From positions 1 to 21,291 of the IMG/VR virus record IMGVR_UViG_3300044998_001408: a DNA stretch of 21,291 bases, one strand, 5' to 3'. The DNA is from a virus. Below, piece after piece: positions 1-7,968 of the stretch (its first letter is position 1; the number at the start of each line of letters is the position of its first letter). Made by a program: the position numbers and the translations under genes. The notes under the pieces are model-generated. The model did no database searches and had not been told where the DNA came from. It saw only the letters and a list, made by a program, of their open reading frames with translations.

Positions 1-2457
1 TTATATTGTGAAGCGAAACCCGACGCAACGAATGCTTGCAGTAACCGCCCCAGCGATCACCTGCGTCCGATAATAGGCAGTCAGTGATGTTTCTATCGGG
101 ATCCAGGCGCGACCGAAGTAAAAGACACCGCCAGCGCGTCCTGTTGCCGCCCTCGCGGTGTAGTATCCGCCAGCCGCCACCGTGCTGCCCTGATCAATCG
201 GACTGACCCCGACAATGCCCTCGTCGCCGTCGCTCGTGAAATGCGCCAACGCATTAAGCCACCAATGCGTCGCGGCGTTGGCTGGCACAACTCCTGTAAG
301 GTTAACTGTTGACCATGCCCCTGCACTGGCAGTAGTGGTGATGATATTAACTTCTGCCGCGATTTGCTCAATGGTGTTCCCGTTGATGGTGGACACCCAT
401 TGCACAATATTTCCAGACCCGTCCGTCCGAAAACCGCCGACAAATCGCCTCGTGGCATCTCCCGTTTTTTGCCAGTACCGATACGTCGAATTCCACACGC
501 AAACAGTCGTGCTTTCCTCAAGCGCGGGCGTTCCTGCATTGCTATAAAGATAGATGTAATAAAAGGTGTTGGAAGACAAAGAAAGCGACGATCGCACGAT
601 CGGAGACGCCCATCCCGTAATCACACCATTGACATTTCTCCTCCCCGCCTCCACCTGATAGCCAGAGGCGCTATTCCACACAGGACGTGCGCCATGTTCC
701 TCCACAACTCCATCTCGAATCGATCTCACCGAAGTCATCACACGGTTGCCTGAGCCTGTTTGCCCCACCACAACAAACAGGCTCAGTTCTGGAGACCAGC
801 AGATGGAGCGCCATTGATTACTTGCCGCGCTGGTTCTGATCGTCCAATTGATCCCATCGGGCGACGTCATCACATTATCCGTTCCCACTGCGACGAATAA
901 ACCAAATTCCGGAGACCAACATACTGAATTCCAAGCAATAGACGCTGGGCTGGTTCTGATTGTCCAGTTGATCCCATCGGGCGACGTCATCACGCGATTG
1001 CTAGCACCCCCTGATTCTGCCACTGCGACGAACAGGCTCAATTCGGGAGACCAACATACTGAATTCCAGGAATTATCCGCCGCGCTGGTTCTGATCGTCC
1101 AATTGATCCCATCGGGTGACGTCATCACGCGGTCCCCCGTGCCAGAGCTTGCCACCGCCGCAAACAACCCAAGTTCCGCGGACCAACAGACCGAACGCCA
1201 ATTATTATCTGCTGCACTGGTTCTGATCGTCCAATTGATCCCATCGGGTGACGTCATCACGCGATTGCCCGTACCTCCATTTGACACTGCGACGAACAGG
1301 CTTAATTCGGGAGACCAACATACTGAATTCCAGATATTATCTGCTGCGCTGGTTCTGATCGTCCAATTGATCCCATCGGGCGACGTCATCACGCGATTGC
1401 CCGTACCTGTTTGCGCCACTGCGACGAACAGGCTCAATTCGGGAGACCAGCAAACCGAGCGCCAGTTATTATTTGCTGCGCTGGTTCTAGTCGTCCAGTT
1501 GATCCCATCGGGTGACGTCATCACGCGATTGCCCGTACCTGACTCTGACACTGCGACAAATAGATCCAATTCGGGAGACCAGCATACTGAATACCAGGAA
1601 TTATCCGCTGCGCTGGTGCGAGATACCCACTCCCGCACAAAAAATTCCCGCCCTGGCAATTTCACGCTGACCTTCAATGACGCCATCGTCGCCGTCGCTG
1701 TCAGCGTATCGCCCTTGATGATCACTCGCACAGTATCGCCAGACAACCAGGCATTTTGTATTTTTGCGATCTTTTGCTCGCCGCTGTCCAGCCAGCGTAC
1801 AACCCGCCCTGCTGATAGTTTCCACAAATGGTTGCTCTCCCCGTTTTCGTCAGTAATTGTAAATTCTGTATTTGATGCGCGGACAGGCGTCCCTGGAACA
1901 GTTGCCCAGAAACTGCTTCCGCCTCCTCCCCCGCCAGTGCCTAAAGGACCGACCACATTTCCTGCATCGTCTTCATGAAACAACCCCCCTGGTTTGAAAT
2001 ACAGCTTCCACGTGTTCGCGCTTGGCGTTGGAGGATCTCCGCTCTGCTCATTCCACTCCGTCAAGCCCGATCTATGTAAATAATTTACGGTCACCGCCGA
2101 ATATGATCCCGTGCCGTCGGGCACGATCAACCCAATTTCTCCATCCATGAGCGTCTGGATGATGGTCGCCTCATCGTTGCTCTTAATCGTCAATACATGG
2201 TCGGTGCCTGTATGGTTTTTGACCACGTAAGGGTGGTTATTAGGTCCCGTGGGAGGCAATTTTACAATCCGATCATCCCCATTGCAATCGAACACCTGCA
2301 CGGCGGTGTCCGCATCGTTGAGCGTGTATGTGGTCACGGACAAAACTGTCGCGTTCGTGAATCCATGTCTGACGATGCTTCCCAGCAGGATGTTGTAATA
2401 TTCTGCCAGTACCCAATTCTCGCTGTCCGTCACGCTGAAATCATTAAGTGTTGTCAT
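1..2457 (-). CDS. Tail-tip/receptor-binding protein with seven-repeat beta-propeller
   Basis: An 818-residue protein, last gene of the tail operon and probably exposed at the tail tip. Residues 1-130 look like a fibre attachment region and are followed by a Gly-rich linker at about 174-182. Residues 277-583 hold seven near-identical repeats of about 40-45 residues, each with W-x-S-V-C-W-S-P-E-L-x-L-F-V-A-V and, in the first six, an Asp-box-like SPDGINWT. This fits a seven-bladed sialidase/BNR-type propeller. The last repeat lacks SPDGINWT, and the segment before the first repeat (REWVSRTSA) could supply the missing strand and close the ring. Residues 584-818 are beta-rich with many aromatics and may be a jelly-roll-like tip domain. 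The ATG follows AGAGGAAG at good spacing, and the stop is at 1-3, so the gene is complete. Receptor binding is inferred from position and fold; the ligand is unknown. Confidence 0.85.
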   Translation of the reverse strand: MTTLNDFSVTDSENWVLAEYYNILLGSIVRHGFTNATVLSVTTYTLNDADTAVQVFDCNGDDRIVKLPPTGPNNHPYVVKNHTGTDHVLTIKSNDEATIIQTLMDGEIGLIVPDGTGSYSAVTVNYLHRSGLTEWNEQSGDPPTPSANTWKLYFKPGGLFHEDDAGNVVGPLGTGGGGGGSSFWATVPGTPVRASNTEFTITDENGESNHLWKLSAGRVVRWLDSGEQKIAKIQNAWLSGDTVRVIIKGDTLTATATMASLKVSVKLPGREFFVREWVSRTSAADNSWYSVCWSPELDLFVAVSESGTGNRVMTSPDGINWTTRTSAANNNWRSVCWSPELSLFVAVAQTGTGNRVMTSPDGINWTIRTSAADNIWNSVCWSPELSLFVAVSNGGTGNRVMTSPDGINWTIRTSAADNNWRSVCWSAELGLFAAVASSGTGDRVMTSPDGINWTIRTSAADNSWNSVCWSPELSLFVAVAESGGASNRVMTSPDGINWTIRTSPASIAWNSVCWSPEFGLFVAVGTDNVMTSPDGINWTIRTSAASNQWRSICWSPELSLFVVVGQTGSGNRVMTSVRSIRDGVVEEHGARPVWNSASGYQVEAGRRNVNGVITGWASPIVRSSLSLSSNTFYYIYLYSNAGTPALEESTTVCVWNSTYRYWQKTGDATRRFVGGFRTDGSGNIVQWVSTINGNTIEQIAAEVNIITTTASAGAWSTVNLTGVVPANAATHWWLNALAHFTSDGDEGIVGVSPIDQGSTVAAGGYYTARAATGRAGGVFYFGRAWIPIETSLTAYYRTQVIAGAVTASIRCVGFRFTI
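709..1629 (-). repeat. Tandem coding repeats, seven propeller blades
   Basis: Seven direct repeats with a period of about 120-135 bp (mostly 132-135) inside the tail-tip gene. The DNA is highly similar between units, and changes cluster in the codons just before and after the first Trp and in the loop before N-R-V-M-T-S. The similarity points to recent duplication or gene conversion among blades. The units are in frame and carry no stops. Confidence 0.9.
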
Positions 2458-2472
2458 TTTTCTTCCTCTTTT

Positions 2473-3045
2473 TTACGAAGTGGGACCTATCGCCATCCAG
2501 TTAAAATCAAGATTATTAGTCGTACTAGAGTCAAGTTCCACAAAAAGTGTGAAGGCGCTTGCTGATTCATTCCCGACATAAAATCGTTTTAGTCCGTTCG
2601 CTATAGGAATAGCTCGAGATGTAACCATAACAATGGGCACATTAGCAAACAATACTGGGAACGTGATTGTCACATTGCCTACCGCACTTGCTACAAAAGG
2701 CACCCTGCCTGCTCCAACTTGCAGTCTTGAGTTTTCTGGTATGTAGTTCGCGGTACCTTGGCTATTCCAAATTGTTGGGCTTCCACCCTGGCGATTGGCT
2801 ACTATGAGTATTTCTTTCCAAGTCACTCCTAATGGCTGTGTAGAATCTGCCGTCAGTACCTTTCCATTGCTATCGACATTTAATACCCCCATTTCATCCA
2901 CACCCGATCCAACGGGCAGTTGCCCCTTTGCGCTGAAAACATCGGGCACAGATGCCGCCATATTATCTCCCCAATAGGTGTTGATGAATATCTCGTCGAT
3001 CCAGTCATTTGCCGCAACAGTGGGAACGGGGGTGTAACCAGTCAT
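2473..3045 (-). CDS. Tail fibre protein with H-type-lectin-like C-terminus
   Basis: A 190-residue protein between the zinc-ribbon gene (3-nt gap) and the propeller gene (15-nt gap). The N-terminal half resembles the repetitive, Gly/Asp-containing stretch of fibre proteins. Residues about 100-188 have a beta-sandwich pattern: an ITFPVLFANVPIVMVTSRA-type strand, then a FYVGNESASAFTLFVEL strand, then a terminal FNWMAIGP. That ending is characteristic of the H-type lectin domain seen in phage fibres, which usually binds sugars. GGAG lies 8 nt before the ATG. Expected role: minor or side fibre, or an adaptor for the propeller protein. The lectin assignment rests on motif recognition only. Confidence 0.7.
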   Translation of the reverse strand: MTGYTPVPTVAANDWIDEIFINTYWGDNMAASVPDVFSAKGQLPVGSGVDEMGVLNVDSNGKVLTADSTQPLGVTWKEILIVANRQGGSPTIWNSQGTANYIPENSRLQVGAGRVPFVASAVGNVTITFPVLFANVPIVMVTSRAIPIANGLKRFYVGNESASAFTLFVELDSSTTNNLDFNWMAIGPTS

Positions 3046-3048
3046 AGC

Positions 3049-3528
3049 TCATACTCCATAGATTGAATTTAACTCGTTCAGGCTTTCGATACTCTGGCTC
3101 GGATGCCAATTTCGTGGAAGTTCGGGGTATATGGGCTTCGCCAGCCGTGCCTTCTCGATATTGTTCTTTGCCAGGGGATGCTCGATGACGGGACGTCTCA
3201 TCAACATTGCCTCGATCTCGTCTCGGGTCTTCCTTGGAGGGAACAATACAGGCCTCGCCATGCCGCTGTTCCCATTCCCGCAACGCGGGCAAAACATGAT
3301 CGGTTCCTCTGGATCCGCATATACCGATTGGTTGCATTCGCATCTCGCCAGCCAGCGTCCAAAATCCACGTATGCCGCCAGCGGTGTCCCTCCAATCCGT
3401 CTGCCGTCCCAGAGAATCGTAAAATATCCCTTCTTACAATAGAGCCGCATGGTTTCCATGATCCAGTCTCGTACATTCGAATGTCCGTCGCGCCGTGCAA
3501 TATCTGCCGCAGTAATGAATCTGCTCAT
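3049..3528 (-). CDS. Zinc-ribbon protein of the tail-tip module
   Basis: A 159-residue protein of unknown function. Cysteines at 63, 65, 80 and 83 form a C-x-C...C-x-x-C knuckle (CEC ... CPRC), a plausible zinc ribbon. The N-terminal part (ITAADIARRDGHSNVRDWI) could be a short helical, helix-turn-helix-like segment, and the C-terminal third is basic and proline-rich. GGAGG lies three nt before the ATG. The gene sits between the hub protein (12-nt gap) and the lectin-like fibre (3-nt gap), so it is probably co-expressed with the tail tip as a small structural part or assembly helper. I cannot assign a family. Confidence 0.7.
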   Translation of the reverse strand: MSRFITAADIARRDGHSNVRDWIMETMRLYCKKGYFTILWDGRRIGGTPLAAYVDFGRWLARCECNQSVYADPEEPIMFCPRCGNGNSGMARPVLFPPRKTRDEIEAMLMRRPVIEHPLAKNNIEKARLAKPIYPELPRNWHPSQSIESLNELNSIYGV

Positions 3529-3540
3529 GAGCCTCCAAAT

Positions 3541-5049
3541 CTAAAATGGAACCCGCATCGGGATTTGGCTGGGAACGACCCAATAATCGCCCGACTCCTC
3601 GACTGGTTCCAGCATTACATCGGTTCTTGTCACCATTCCTGCCGCGTCCGACCATTGATGCTCCAAATAATAGACCTTGAATATGCCGCTGATCCCCCTG
3701 CTTGCAATATCCACATCCACTTGCACTCCCAGGTCGAGTGCAAATTGTTTCTCTGGATTGTTGCGCATTTGAAAACCGATGTGTTTTCGGGGGAATGCCA
3801 GTTTATCCTTCAGATGTCTGGCGATTGCCCTCGCGGCATGGATGTTTCCAATCCACTCGTAATCAATATCGAGGGAACGGATTTGATAGATGTTTTGGCT
3901 GGCGGAATCATTGAACTCGCTCGTTTCACGATTGGTCGTCAACGCATCGCCGCGCAATCTGTTCAAAGTCAAATATCCCGCCAGGCTGCCACTATGCTTT
4001 ATCGACATTTTCGCGGCTGTCGAGAATGGATAGGCGCTTACCTCAAAATCTGACGTAATATCCACTCCTGTGCCGTCCGCGTTTGTATTGGCGAGATAAT
4101 CAACCCCTGCCACGGGCTGGACAATATTGGTTCCCAAAACGTCTTCTCCATTGAATGTATAGTTTGCAAAAATATCATCCCGCTTCTCTCCTGGTGTCAG
4201 GCGGATGCTTTCGATTGCCCTCCACAGTTCAACAGTGGGCTGGATCTCCCTCTGTTTCGCCGTAACGCGGATTGAATTCCGCACCACGTCCCACGGCTCG
4301 ATCACTTTTAACGATCCCAGGAACACATCCTCGTCCGAGATCGTGAATGCGCTGGTGTGTATGTGATGCCTGTTGTGAAATGTGAGCTTTCCATCAGCCG
4401 CAATGAACAGCTTCCCCATTTCTGAAAATGCCAGATCATGCAGTGCGCTTGCTGCGCTCTTCCTGTCAGCAAACCAGTACCGACGCAGGTCCACGCCTCG
4501 ATCCAACTCTCGCCCCCAAAGATTTGTCCATCCAATGGTATCCAGCAGGAAATTCATCGCCTCATCGCCGTGGATATTTTCCTGCAATTTGATATTTACC
4601 CGATTATTCTGATCCCTCAATGTGTTCCAGCCGTCTTCGCCGATCAGTTGTACCCGTCGTATTCCCCTCCCCTCATCGATGACGGGCTCGTTTAGTTTTC
4701 CCGCAATAAGCGGCATAAACTGATCGCCTGGTGTATGAACCTTCAACCGAAAGTATTTGCCTGCGCCGATGTTCGTATTTACAAATGGATCATATTTATT
4801 GTTGACATCAAGCAGAGTCACGACCATCTTGCCTGTTTCGTCCTCCTCGAAGCCGTCTCCATTCGGGCGTATCACATAACGCTTTCCGCGCCGCACGCGC
4901 AGGCTGTTCATCAGCAATCCGTCATTTTGTCCATCGAAGAAAAGGTCGTTATCCCAATCCACCTCCAATGCGAACAGCGGACGTTTGATTTCGCCCGCGC
5001 CAAATTGGAATTCGCCGAATTTCTTCTCGCCGAACAGACCGAATGTCAT
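3541..5049 (-). CDS. Tail hub / tail-associated protein (baseplate hub-like)
   Basis: A 502-residue protein encoded directly after the tape measure with an ATGA overlap (5046-5049). In siphoviruses this position holds the distal-tail/hub (Tal or gp27-like) proteins that close the tube and carry the fibres. The N-terminal region is beta-rich (LEVDWDNDLFFDG, VTLLDVNNKYDPF), the middle includes a helix-rich segment around residues 165-215, and the C-terminal part (FALDLGVQVDVD, FKVYYLEHQWSDAAGMVTRTDVML) has the OB/barrel-like beta pattern of hub proteins. No peptidase motif is evident. The assignment relies on gene order plus general resemblance to phage tail hubs, so the exact structural class is uncertain. 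Confidence 0.75.
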   Translation of the reverse strand: MTFGLFGEKKFGEFQFGAGEIKRPLFALEVDWDNDLFFDGQNDGLLMNSLRVRRGKRYVIRPNGDGFEEDETGKMVVTLLDVNNKYDPFVNTNIGAGKYFRLKVHTPGDQFMPLIAGKLNEPVIDEGRGIRRVQLIGEDGWNTLRDQNNRVNIKLQENIHGDEAMNFLLDTIGWTNLWGRELDRGVDLRRYWFADRKSAASALHDLAFSEMGKLFIAADGKLTFHNRHHIHTSAFTISDEDVFLGSLKVIEPWDVVRNSIRVTAKQREIQPTVELWRAIESIRLTPGEKRDDIFANYTFNGEDVLGTNIVQPVAGVDYLANTNADGTGVDITSDFEVSAYPFSTAAKMSIKHSGSLAGYLTLNRLRGDALTTNRETSEFNDSASQNIYQIRSLDIDYEWIGNIHAARAIARHLKDKLAFPRKHIGFQMRNNPEKQFALDLGVQVDVDIASRGISGIFKVYYLEHQWSDAAGMVTRTDVMLEPVEESGDYWVVPSQIPMRVPF

Positions 5050-7103
5050 TTATGCTTCTCCCTGTTCCTGATCTCGTCCGCGATCATCGGTGCCAGCACA
5101 AATCTTGCCTCATTCTCATCCGCGGTGCTGATCAATGGGTGATAGTCCACTGTAACGATCAAAGGTTGCTGTGACCCACCTTTTGCCGCCGAGGCAGGCA
5201 TTTTTGGCAGGGGGCTGTCCCATCCAGGATAATATTTCGCCCCAGTATCGTTGCCGAATGTTTGTTCCGCCATACTCGACATGGTGTCCATGATATGTTG
5301 CAGGTTCGGCATCATGGTTTCCCACCCTTCCATAACCCCTAATGCGCCTCCCTGTCCGATCGGCACGCCAACCTCCACGCGTGGACGGCGGGCGGGCGAA
5401 CTAATGCCAAAGAATCCCTTGAACGCATCCATTACAGCGCCGCCCACATTTTTCACTATTCCGATCAGCATGGGGATTGCACCTAACATTCCCGTGCCGA
5501 TCCCTTTTAGGATGTTCAAGCCGACTTCGCCCCAATTGATCGTTTTGAAATATTCAATGATATTTTTGACCAGCGCGGAAACAGCAGTCTTGATATTTTC
5601 CCAGGCGGTGGAAACGATTGTTTTCATCATATTCCATGCGTTGTCCCACATCTCCCGTAGGATCTCGCCAAACCTCCTCCAATCGCCGCTGAATGCGGCT
5701 TTGAACAATTCCCCAATTAATTTGATTTGCTTAAGTCCCGCCTCGAAATACAACGCAATCGTGGACATCGTCCTCTCCCAGATCTCGCTCACCGCCCCCA
5801 GCTTGCCGCTCGTCAGGTCCTGTACAAACTGCATCCCCCCAGCGATCAACCCCTTCACAAAATCAATTGCAATCTGGGTCTTCTCCTGAATACCTCCCCA
5901 ATTATTCGTCCATGCCTGGTAAAGCAAATATCCAACCGCGATCAACGCCGCGATCACTGCCACCACGATCAACACAGGCGCCGAAATCGCGCCGATCACC
6001 CCGATCACCGCCCCTACTGCCGTGATCAATGTCCCCAACACCATCAACAGCGGCCCCACTGCCGCTACCACCACGCCGATGATCACCACCCACTTCTGCT
6101 GTTCAGGCGTCAATGCCTGGAACTTCGTAATCAACCCGCTCACCCACGACACAAGCTGTATCGCATAAGGCAGCAACTGCGCCCCCAATGCCGCCGCCGC
6201 ATCGATATACTGCGCCTTCAATATCCTTTGTGAATTCGCCAACCCATCTGACGTTCTGGCAAAATCGCCGTGCGCAGTCCCCGTCTGCTCCATGATCAAG
6301 GCATATCTCGCCTGCACTTTTGCCGCATCGCTGATTTCTCCCGAAACACCTGCTGTTGCCTCTTCCAGTTTCGCCTCGATCTCCGCCAACTTCTGCGCCG
6401 CGCTCCGCGCTTCAAGGCTTTCCTCGCCGTATTTCTCCACCGCCAGGTTGTATGCCAGCTGCACCTTCTCCGCATCCAGCATCAACCCATTCAATTTCAG
6501 CATGTCAACGTTGCTTTCCACCAGACCCATTTCCATCGCCTTCAGCGCCACCGCCGCCTCGTTGATGTTCACGCCGAATTTACGCATCGGCATTGACATT
6601 CCCACCAGTCCCGATTGCATTGCGTCCAGCACCTCTTGTGGGCTGGCATTGTTGAATGACGCCAGGTCGCTCGCCAACTGCACCAGATTGGTGCTCATAT
6701 CTGCTGATTCTCTGTTTCCCACCCCCATCGTCACGAATAGGTTTCCGTATGTCGCCGCCGCCGCAAGTGCCTGTTCCTGTGATTGCCCCATCGCAACCGC
6801 CGCGTTCTCTCCCCATTTCAGCACATCATCACCCATGTCCCCGAACACCACGCTTACCTTGTTTTTCGTTTCATCCAGATCGCTCGCATAATTGATTGCT
6901 GCCACACCAGCCGCAAGCAAAGGCAACGTCAAAAATGTGGTCGCCTTTTGCCCCACATTCGTAACATTTTCCCCCATCGCCATCATATTTTTTGACACGC
7001 TTTGAGACCAGGTCTGGGTTGTCTTTTCAGCCTGTCCCATGGTTTCTTGAAACCCCTTGGAATCCGCGATCAATTTAACTGCCAGCGTCGCAATCGTTGT
7101 CAT
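5046..7103 (-). CDS. Tape measure protein
   Basis: A 685-residue protein that sets tail length and sits inside the tube until DNA ejection. It starts with a helical segment (about 1-50). Residues about 55-290 match the conserved core of phage minor-tail/TP901-type tape measures (LDETKNKVSVVFGD, LASFNNASPQEVLDAMQSGL, MRKFGVNINEAA). A coiled-coil stretch at about 225-250 follows, then a long hydrophobic block at about 338-397 typical of these proteins and thought to insert into the host membrane. The C-terminus contains FFGISSPARR, a common tape-measure tail motif. At the usual ~0.15 nm per residue the tail would be near 100 nm. AGAGGAAA precedes the ATG. It lies right after the G/GT chaperones, as in lambda. 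Confidence 0.95.
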   Translation of the reverse strand: MTTIATLAVKLIADSKGFQETMGQAEKTTQTWSQSVSKNMMAMGENVTNVGQKATTFLTLPLLAAGVAAINYASDLDETKNKVSVVFGDMGDDVLKWGENAAVAMGQSQEQALAAAATYGNLFVTMGVGNRESADMSTNLVQLASDLASFNNASPQEVLDAMQSGLVGMSMPMRKFGVNINEAAVALKAMEMGLVESNVDMLKLNGLMLDAEKVQLAYNLAVEKYGEESLEARSAAQKLAEIEAKLEEATAGVSGEISDAAKVQARYALIMEQTGTAHGDFARTSDGLANSQRILKAQYIDAAAALGAQLLPYAIQLVSWVSGLITKFQALTPEQQKWVVIIGVVVAAVGPLLMVLGTLITAVGAVIGVIGAISAPVLIVVAVIAALIAVGYLLYQAWTNNWGGIQEKTQIAIDFVKGLIAGGMQFVQDLTSGKLGAVSEIWERTMSTIALYFEAGLKQIKLIGELFKAAFSGDWRRFGEILREMWDNAWNMMKTIVSTAWENIKTAVSALVKNIIEYFKTINWGEVGLNILKGIGTGMLGAIPMLIGIVKNVGGAVMDAFKGFFGISSPARRPRVEVGVPIGQGGALGVMEGWETMMPNLQHIMDTMSSMAEQTFGNDTGAKYYPGWDSPLPKMPASAAKGGSQQPLIVTVDYHPLISTADENEARFVLAPMIADEIRNREKHK

Positions 7104-7125
7104 TCAATTTCCTCTGGGTGAGCCG

Positions 7126-7178
7126 CCCCCTCCCCCAAATTCAGCGCTTTCCTGAATTTGGGGGAGGCTGGGAGGGGG
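7126..7178. repeat. Palindromic GC-rich element R1
   Basis: Perfect 13-bp inverted repeat (7132-7144 with 7152-7164, 7-nt loop) plus the G-rich right tail (CTGGGAGGGGG). It encodes the last residues of the GT chaperone (TPSQPPPNSGKR), with the stop codon at 7141-7143, and ends 23 nt before the tape measure ATG. Confidence 0.85.
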
Positions 7179-7533
7179 TCAACGCCCCAAACGCCCCAAA
7201 CGCCGCCTCCACCTTCCGCCACACACGCTCATGCTCAGGAATAACCTCCTGAACCTCCATCTCATCCAAAGCCGCCTCGAAATCGGGCATGAACACTTTT
7301 GGATCGGTCACAGGATCGCTGTCTTTAGTCCGCGTCATCACGTTCGTGATCTGCGCCGCCAACATCGCCATGCGCAAGTCCCGCCGCCACTCCCCAAACG
7401 GCTGGATGCGGTAAAACGCCATCCACTCCGCAAACTCGCGGCTGCTCATGGCTCTCTGCCACTCAGCCACCGTCCGCCCGCCCAAAGCCAGGGCTAACTC
7501 GAACCAGAATCTTCGCTCTGGGCGGTCTCGGAG
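7141..7533 (-). CDS. Tail assembly chaperone T domain, made as GT by -1 frameshift
   Basis: This is the -1 frame entered from the G gene at the AAAAAAC heptamer (7533-7539). It reads on without a stop for 130 codons after the slip, giving a GT fusion of about 251 residues. The segment LALALGGRTVAEWQRAMSSREFAEWMAFYRIQPFG is split here only by length limits in description; its core MSSREFAEWMAFYRIQPFG matches the lambda T/DUF4035 class. The conserved sequence begins upstream of the only candidate start (TTG at 7485, no Shine-Dalgarno), which argues against independent initiation. By analogy with lambda, G and GT coat and recruit the tape measure and tail tube during assembly and are absent from the virion. 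The C-terminal 13 residues come from repeat R1. Family match and context are strong; the frameshift itself is inferred. Confidence 0.85.
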   Translation of the reverse strand, partial: LRDRPERRFWFELALALGGRTVAEWQRAMSSREFAEWMAFYRIQPFGEWRRDLRMAMLAAQITNVMTRTKDSDPVTDPKVFMPDFEAALDEMEVQEVIPEHERVWRKVEAAFGAFGALTPSQPPPNSGKR

Positions 7534-7895
7534 TTTTTTGTCAGTTCATCCACATCCTCTTCCGTGATGCCGCTCAACCTCTGCGCCACCTCATACACGC
7601 GGTTCAACGCCGCCGCGCTCTTCCTCGCCAATTGCGGGATGTCCTCTTCCGAGAATATGCGCGTGCCATTTTCGTCGATCATGCAGCGTGCGCAAACCTT
7701 CGCACGCAGGTTCTCAAGATTGACGCTGGCTTTCTTCCCCTTCCCTCTGATCATGCTCGCCTCGAGGTTGTCTCGTTCCGTGCCAGTCAAACCCTGCACC
7801 AACACTTTGCCGCCCCACTCGGGAACGATGACTTCCTCGCGCTGAATATCGTCTGCCGCCAAAATTGCGTCACGGCTCAAAAATTGATTACTCAT
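7494..7895 (-). CDS. Tail assembly chaperone G
   Basis: A 133-residue protein between the tail tube and tape measure genes, the standard place of lambda gpG-type chaperones. I start it at the ATG at 7895 (MSNQFLSRDA) rather than a longer in-frame ATG at 7982, because the longer N-terminus is only the translation of repeat R2 and would overlap the tube gene stop. The protein is mixed alpha/beta (EEVIVPEWGGKVLVQGLTGTERD, then helices) and ends in an acidic Ser-rich tail after the slippery site. Codons ACA AAA AAC at 7541-7533 place A AAA AAC in zero-frame phase for a -1 slip into the T frame. G alone should be the major product. Confidence 0.88.
   Translation of the reverse strand: MSNQFLSRDAILAADDIQREEVIVPEWGGKVLVQGLTGTERDNLEASMIRGKGKKASVNLENLRAKVCARCMIDENGTRIFSEEDIPQLARKSAAALNRVYEVAQRLSGITEEDVDELTKNSETAQSEDSGSS
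7533..7539 (-). promoter_or_regulatory. Programmed -1 frameshift site (A AAA AAC)
   Basis: The minus strand reads ACA AAA AAC in the G frame, so the heptamer fits the X XXY YYZ rule. A weak hairpin (CCAGA pairing with TCTGG) follows about 13 nt downstream, and a GAGG lies about 15 nt upstream; either could stimulate slipping. Both frames on either side have the lengths expected of G and T. Confidence 0.85.
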
Positions 7896-7917
7896 CCTAA
7901 TTCTCCAATCTCCATCT

Positions 7918-7968
7918 CCCCTCCCCAAATATCCCGCCAGGGTATTTGGGGAGGGGTCGGGGGAGGGG
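7918..7968. repeat. Palindromic GC-rich element R2
   Basis: Arms CCCCTCCCCAAATA and TATTTGGGGAGGGG with a short CCC/GGG inner stem and a TCGGGGGAGGGG tail. It fills the tail tube-G gap and ends 23 nt before the G start codon. The 51-nt unit is identical to the core of R4 and differs from R3 at one base. Confidence 0.9.

Noticed and set aside
709-1629. CRISPR-like periodic repeats
   Set aside because: The units are about 132 bp, coding, contiguous and without unique spacers; they are protein repeats.
709-1629. Possible diversity-generating retroelement target
   Set aside because: Variable residues include Asn codons, but no template repeat or reverse transcriptase is in the window.
848-1978. 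Long plus-strand ORF with internal repeats
   Set aside because: It is the antisense of the propeller repeats; its periodicity comes entirely from the minus-strand gene.
7141-7485. T as a separate gene from a TTG start
   Set aside because: No Shine-Dalgarno site, and the conserved sequence extends upstream of the TTG into the frameshift region.
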